Assembly: GCA_021648425.1 (NCBI GenBank) | Contig: JAKISV010000120.1 | Coordinates: 1 to 8,745, forward strand | Source: Rhizobiaceae bacterium | GTDB taxonomy: Bacteria; Pseudomonadota; Alphaproteobacteria; Rhizobiales; Rhizobiaceae | DNA length: 8,745 bases | Direction: 5' to 3' | Shown: in pieces, positions 6,776-8,745 of the stretch | How positions within the stretch are numbered: position 1 is the stretch's first letter | Layout of the letters: the number at the start of each line of letters is the position of its first letter | The notes under the pieces: model-generated | Told to the model about the DNA's origin: nothing | Database searches by the model: none | What the model saw: the letters and a program-made list of their open reading frames with translations, nothing else | Made by a program: the position numbers and the translations under genes

Positions 6776-8392
6776 GTGGCCGAAAGCTCAGCTATAGAAA
6801 AATTATCCGGATTTTTCATTCTTCAATGGGGGTGGAAACGCGCCATGTTGGCGTTTGCCGCCGGGGGCATATCTTCTCTGGCAATGGCGCCTCTCGACAT
6901 GTTCTGGCTGCTATTTGCAACATTTCCCGTACTTGTCTGGTTGATAGACGGGACAGCGGCCGATCCCGGGCACGGTTTTTATGCGCGTCTTAAACCATCA
7001 TTTGTAACCGGTTGGTGGTTTGCATTTGGATTTTTTCTTGCGGGATTATGGTGGATTGGAGCAGCATTACTGGTTGAAGCGGACACATTCGCCTGGCTGG
7101 TGCCTTTTGCAGTGCTGGGCCTTCCAGCCTTTCTTGCCTTATACTGGGCAATAGCAATTGCAATTGCGCGCATGTTCTGGAGCGACGACTGGCGCCGTAT
7201 TGTCCTTCTCGCCGCCTGCCTGGGCCTGGCCGAATATTTGCGTGGAACGTTATTTACCGGCTTTCCCTGGAATTCAGTTGGTTATGCAGCCTTGTCTAAT
7301 GAAATAATGATGCAAAGCGTATCCGTACTGGGCCTGTATGGTATTACGCCTTTGGCAAGACTGGTATTTGCAACGCCGGCGATATTTGCACCGGGTTCCG
7401 GCAAAAAACCGCGCCGAATGAGGGCACTTTTAGCGGTTTCACTCACTCTTGTAGTTGCTCATGTCGGGTTTGGTTATTGGCGGCTTCAGCAAAACCCGAC
7501 AGAATTTGTGGAGGGTGTAAAATTGCGCCTTGTTCAGCCCGCCATCGCACAAAACGAAAAATGGCTGCCGGAAAAAGAAAGCGAGATATTCAATTCCTAT
7601 ATTTCACTTTCAGACTCGGCCAATGGCGATATCACCCACTTTATCTGGCCAGAATCAGCTTTCCCGTTCGTTCTCACACAAAGAAGAGATGCCCTGGCGG
7701 CAATTGGAAATATGCTGCCGGAAAAGAGCTATCTGATAACCGGAGCAATGCGGGTTGAAGCCGGTAACCAGGGTAAAAACGAGTTCAGAGTGTTTAATTC
7801 GGTCTACGTTATCAATGACAAGGGTGAAATCACTGCTGCTGCTGATAAATTGCATTTGGTGCCGTTTGGCGAATATCTGCCTTTTCAGGAACTGGCGGAA
7901 ACTATCGGGCTGCAACAGTTAACCGGTATTGACGGCGGATTTACACCGGCAACAAAACGCCAGATTTTATCAACCAAAACCGCCGGCAGTTTCCTGCCCC
8001 TGATATGTTATGAAATTATCTTTCCCGGGCAAATCCGACCTGTAGACAACAATATAAAGTCAAATTCGCCTGATCCCAGTTGGATTGTAAATGTTACAAA
8101 CGATGCCTGGTTTGGAAATACGCCAGGCCCCTACCAGCATCAGCGTCAGGCTGTTATTCGCGGGGTTGAGGAAGGCCTGCCGGTTGTGCGGGCCGCCAAT
8201 AGCGGCATCTCTTCAGTATCAGGCCCCTACGGCCGGAATTTTGGTATTCTGCCCTTGGGTGAGCGTGGAAAACTTGACGCGAAATTACCATTGCCTGCCC
8301 CAACGACATATTTTGCGCTATATCGCAATCTTGGTTTTTTTCTGATTGTCGGTGGCCTGCTACTGATCTCCATTCGGCGGCGAACCTGTTGA
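6776..8392 (+). CDS. lnt: Apolipoprotein N-acyltransferase Lnt
   Basis: Lnt performs the last step of lipoprotein maturation, N-acylating the diacylglyceryl-cysteine of lipoproteins in the inner membrane with phospholipid as donor. The protein has 538 residues. Hydrophobic helices cover about 22-60, 76-99, 105-131, 140-156, 180-203 and 217-235. The periplasmic nitrilase domain runs from about 247 to 500, and a last helix at 516-533 ends in a positive tail (RRR). The catalytic triad is intact by alignment to the family: Glu293 (WPESAFPF), Lys358 (DKLHLVPFGEYLPF) and Cys411 (LICYE). VNVTNDAWFG (438-447) and the HQRQAVIRGVEEGLPVVRAA block are also typical. The start is a GTG with an AGGTGA site. 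A 70-base gap separates it from corC, the largest gap within the cluster. Confidence 0.97.
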   Translation: MAESSAIEKLSGFFILQWGWKRAMLAFAAGGISSLAMAPLDMFWLLFATFPVLVWLIDGTAADPGHGFYARLKPSFVTGWWFAFGFFLAGLWWIGAALLVEADTFAWLVPFAVLGLPAFLALYWAIAIAIARMFWSDDWRRIVLLAACLGLAEYLRGTLFTGFPWNSVGYAALSNEIMMQSVSVLGLYGITPLARLVFATPAIFAPGSGKKPRRMRALLAVSLTLVVAHVGFGYWRLQQNPTEFVEGVKLRLVQPAIAQNEKWLPEKESEIFNSYISLSDSANGDITHFIWPESAFPFVLTQRRDALAAIGNMLPEKSYLITGAMRVEAGNQGKNEFRVFNSVYVINDKGEITAAADKLHLVPFGEYLPFQELAETIGLQQLTGIDGGFTPATKRQILSTKTAGSFLPLICYEIIFPGQIRPVDNNIKSNSPDPSWIVNVTNDAWFGNTPGPYQHQRQAVIRGVEEGLPVVRAANSGISSVSGPYGRNFGILPLGERGKLDAKLPLPAPTTYFALYRNLGFFLIVGGLLLISIRRRTC

Positions 8393-8519
8393 TTTAACAA
8401 CAATAATTCGTTTGTATACTAACAATCCACATTGCCATTGCACAATGCTTCTAAAACGGCCATTATCTTCCAACTTGCTGGTGGAGCCGCGCATTTGTAT
8501 CCTAACTGTCAAGCGCTCC

Positions 8520-8547
8520 TTCACACAATCATAGCCCACACTAGGAT
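8520..8547 (+). promoter_or_regulatory. Candidate promoter for the XRE regulator gene
   Basis: TTCACA (8520-8525) and TAGGAT (8542-8547) with a 16-base spacer resemble -35 and -10 hexamers, with five and four matches to the sigma-70 consensus. Transcription would start near 8554, at the first palindrome, which suits repression by a bound regulator. This is a visual match only; other weak hexamer pairs exist in the region. Confidence 0.3.
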
Positions 8548-8550
8548 TGG

Positions 8551-8570
8551 CAGGTTTTACAAAACCCACA
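8551..8570. promoter_or_regulatory. Candidate operator palindrome, copy 1
   Basis: The 20-base unit contains GGTTTT (8553-8558) and AAAACC (8561-8566), perfect inverted arms around a 2-base centre. It matches the unit at 8591-8610 at 18 of 20 positions. It probably binds a dimeric helix-turn-helix protein, most simply the regulator encoded just downstream. Confidence 0.5.
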
Positions 8571-8590
8571 CAGGAAAACCAGGGGGATTC

Positions 8591-8610
8591 CAGGTTTTTC
8601 AAAACCTACA
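8591..8610. promoter_or_regulatory. Candidate operator palindrome, copy 2
   Basis: AGGTTTT (8592-8598) and AAAACCT (8601-8607) are perfect 7-base inverted arms around a 2-base centre. The centre lies exactly 40 bases from that of copy 1, close to four helical turns, so both sites would face the same side of the DNA. A related half-site, GGAAAACC (8573-8580), lies between them. Copy 2 ends six bases before the AAAGG ribosome binding site. Confidence 0.5.
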
Positions 8611-8625
8611 CGCCGAAAGGTAAAA

Positions 8626-8745
8626 GTGAATAATATGGCCGCAATAAAAAAGAAACCTAACCCGATTGACGTTCACGTCGGTAGCAGAGTTCGATTGCGT
8701 CGAACCATGCAGGGATTTAGTCAGGAAAAACTGGGGGAAGGCTTA
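8626..8745 (+). CDS. XRE-family transcriptional regulator, PraR/PhrR-like (5' part only)
   Basis: The first 40 codons of a helix-turn-helix regulator are present; the window cuts the gene. The translation contains KKKPNPIDVHVGSRVRLRR (8-26) and then TMQGFSQEKLGEGL, the start of an XRE (Cro/C1) DNA-binding domain. This N-terminus is characteristic of the rhizobial PraR/PhrR group, in which PraR represses quorum-sensing, adhesion and biofilm genes. From memory, members of this group lie between lnt and metK in rhizobia, which fits the position here. I prefer the GTG at 8626: AAAGG at 8616-8620 is five bases away, whereas the in-frame ATG at 8635 is 14 bases from it. The tandem palindromes just upstream suggest autoregulation. 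The group has paralogues, so the exact name is uncertain. Confidence 0.85.
   Translation, partial: MNNMAAIKKKPNPIDVHVGSRVRLRRTMQGFSQEKLGEGL

Larger units (their letters stand above)
8393..8625. other. Intergenic region between lnt and the XRE regulator
   Basis: No gene is supported here; short open frames on both strands start from TTG or run across the palindromes and look spurious. A 5-base-pair stem TGTTG/CAACA (8387-8391 with 8398-8402) straddles the lnt stop, but no T-run follows, so no clear terminator is seen. TTAACA (8394-8399) and TATACT (8415-8420) are promoter-like hexamers at a short 15-base spacing. A better candidate promoter and two palindromes lie in the second half and are annotated separately. 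Confidence 0.6.

Noticed and set aside
6721..6993. Alternative + strand open frame at the start of lnt
   Set aside because: It is out of frame with lnt, whose N-terminal membrane segments and start site are convincing.
8330..8342. Run of seven T in lnt as a possible slippage or frameshift site
   Set aside because: The reading frame continues normally into the last membrane helix and positive tail; nothing suggests frameshifting.
8387..8402. TGTTG/CAACA stem at the lnt stop, as a terminator
   Set aside because: Short AT-rich stem without a T-tract downstream; too weak to call.
8360..8602. Minus-strand open frame of 80 codons at the end of lnt
   Set aside because: It overlaps the lnt 3' end and the palindromes, and its composition does not look like a real protein.
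8432..8623. Open frame of 63 codons between lnt and the XRE gene, + strand
   Set aside because: It starts at TTG without a ribosome site, runs through both palindromes and shows no recognisable protein features.

Overview
The window is a conserved housekeeping gene cluster of an alphaproteobacterium, most likely of the order Hyphomicrobiales (Rhizobiales). Three things point there: the gene order tsaB-rimI-fur/mur-acyltransferase-miaB-phoH-ybeY-corC-lnt-XRE regulator, the Fur-family protein whose metal-site motif reads HHDHLIDL, and the N-terminus of the last gene (KKKPNPIDVHVGSRVRLRR), which is typical of the rhizobial PraR/PhrR regulators. G+C looks close to half, lower than in most soil rhizobia. 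I cannot name a genus from the sequence alone.

Layout: 1-142 is non-coding, or at most holds the last codons of an upstream gene, and carries two inverted repeats. From 143 to 8392 nine genes lie on the + strand with almost no spacing. Five junctions overlap: tsaB/rimI, fur/acyltransferase, acyltransferase/miaB and phoH/ybeY each by 4 bases, and ybeY/corC by about 14. Gaps are 38 bases (rimI-fur), 18 (miaB-phoH) and 70 (corC-lnt). No convincing internal terminator is visible, so one or a few long transcripts are likely. After lnt, a 233-base non-coding stretch holds a candidate promoter and two near-identical palindromes exactly 40 bases apart. The window then ends 40 codons into the XRE-family regulator.

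How the genes fit together: TsaB (t6A) and MiaB (ms2i6A) take part in the two main hypermodifications of tRNA adenosine 37. RimI acetylates ribosomal protein S18, and YbeY acts in 16S rRNA maturation and ribosome quality control. PhoH and CorC are the partners that accompany YbeY in many proteobacteria; E. coli has the same block as miaB-ybeZ-ybeY-ybeX-lnt. Lnt completes lipoprotein maturation, and the PlsC-family enzyme makes membrane lipid (phosphatidic acid or ornithine lipid). The Fur/Mur-type regulator is the metal-sensing member.

I found no mobile element, CRISPR array, RNA gene, toxin-antitoxin pair, defence system or clearly new system. The points most worth a second look are the tandem palindromes in front of the XRE regulator, the inverted repeats before tsaB, the loss of the structural-zinc cysteines in the Fur-family protein, and whether the acyltransferase is PlsC or OlsA.
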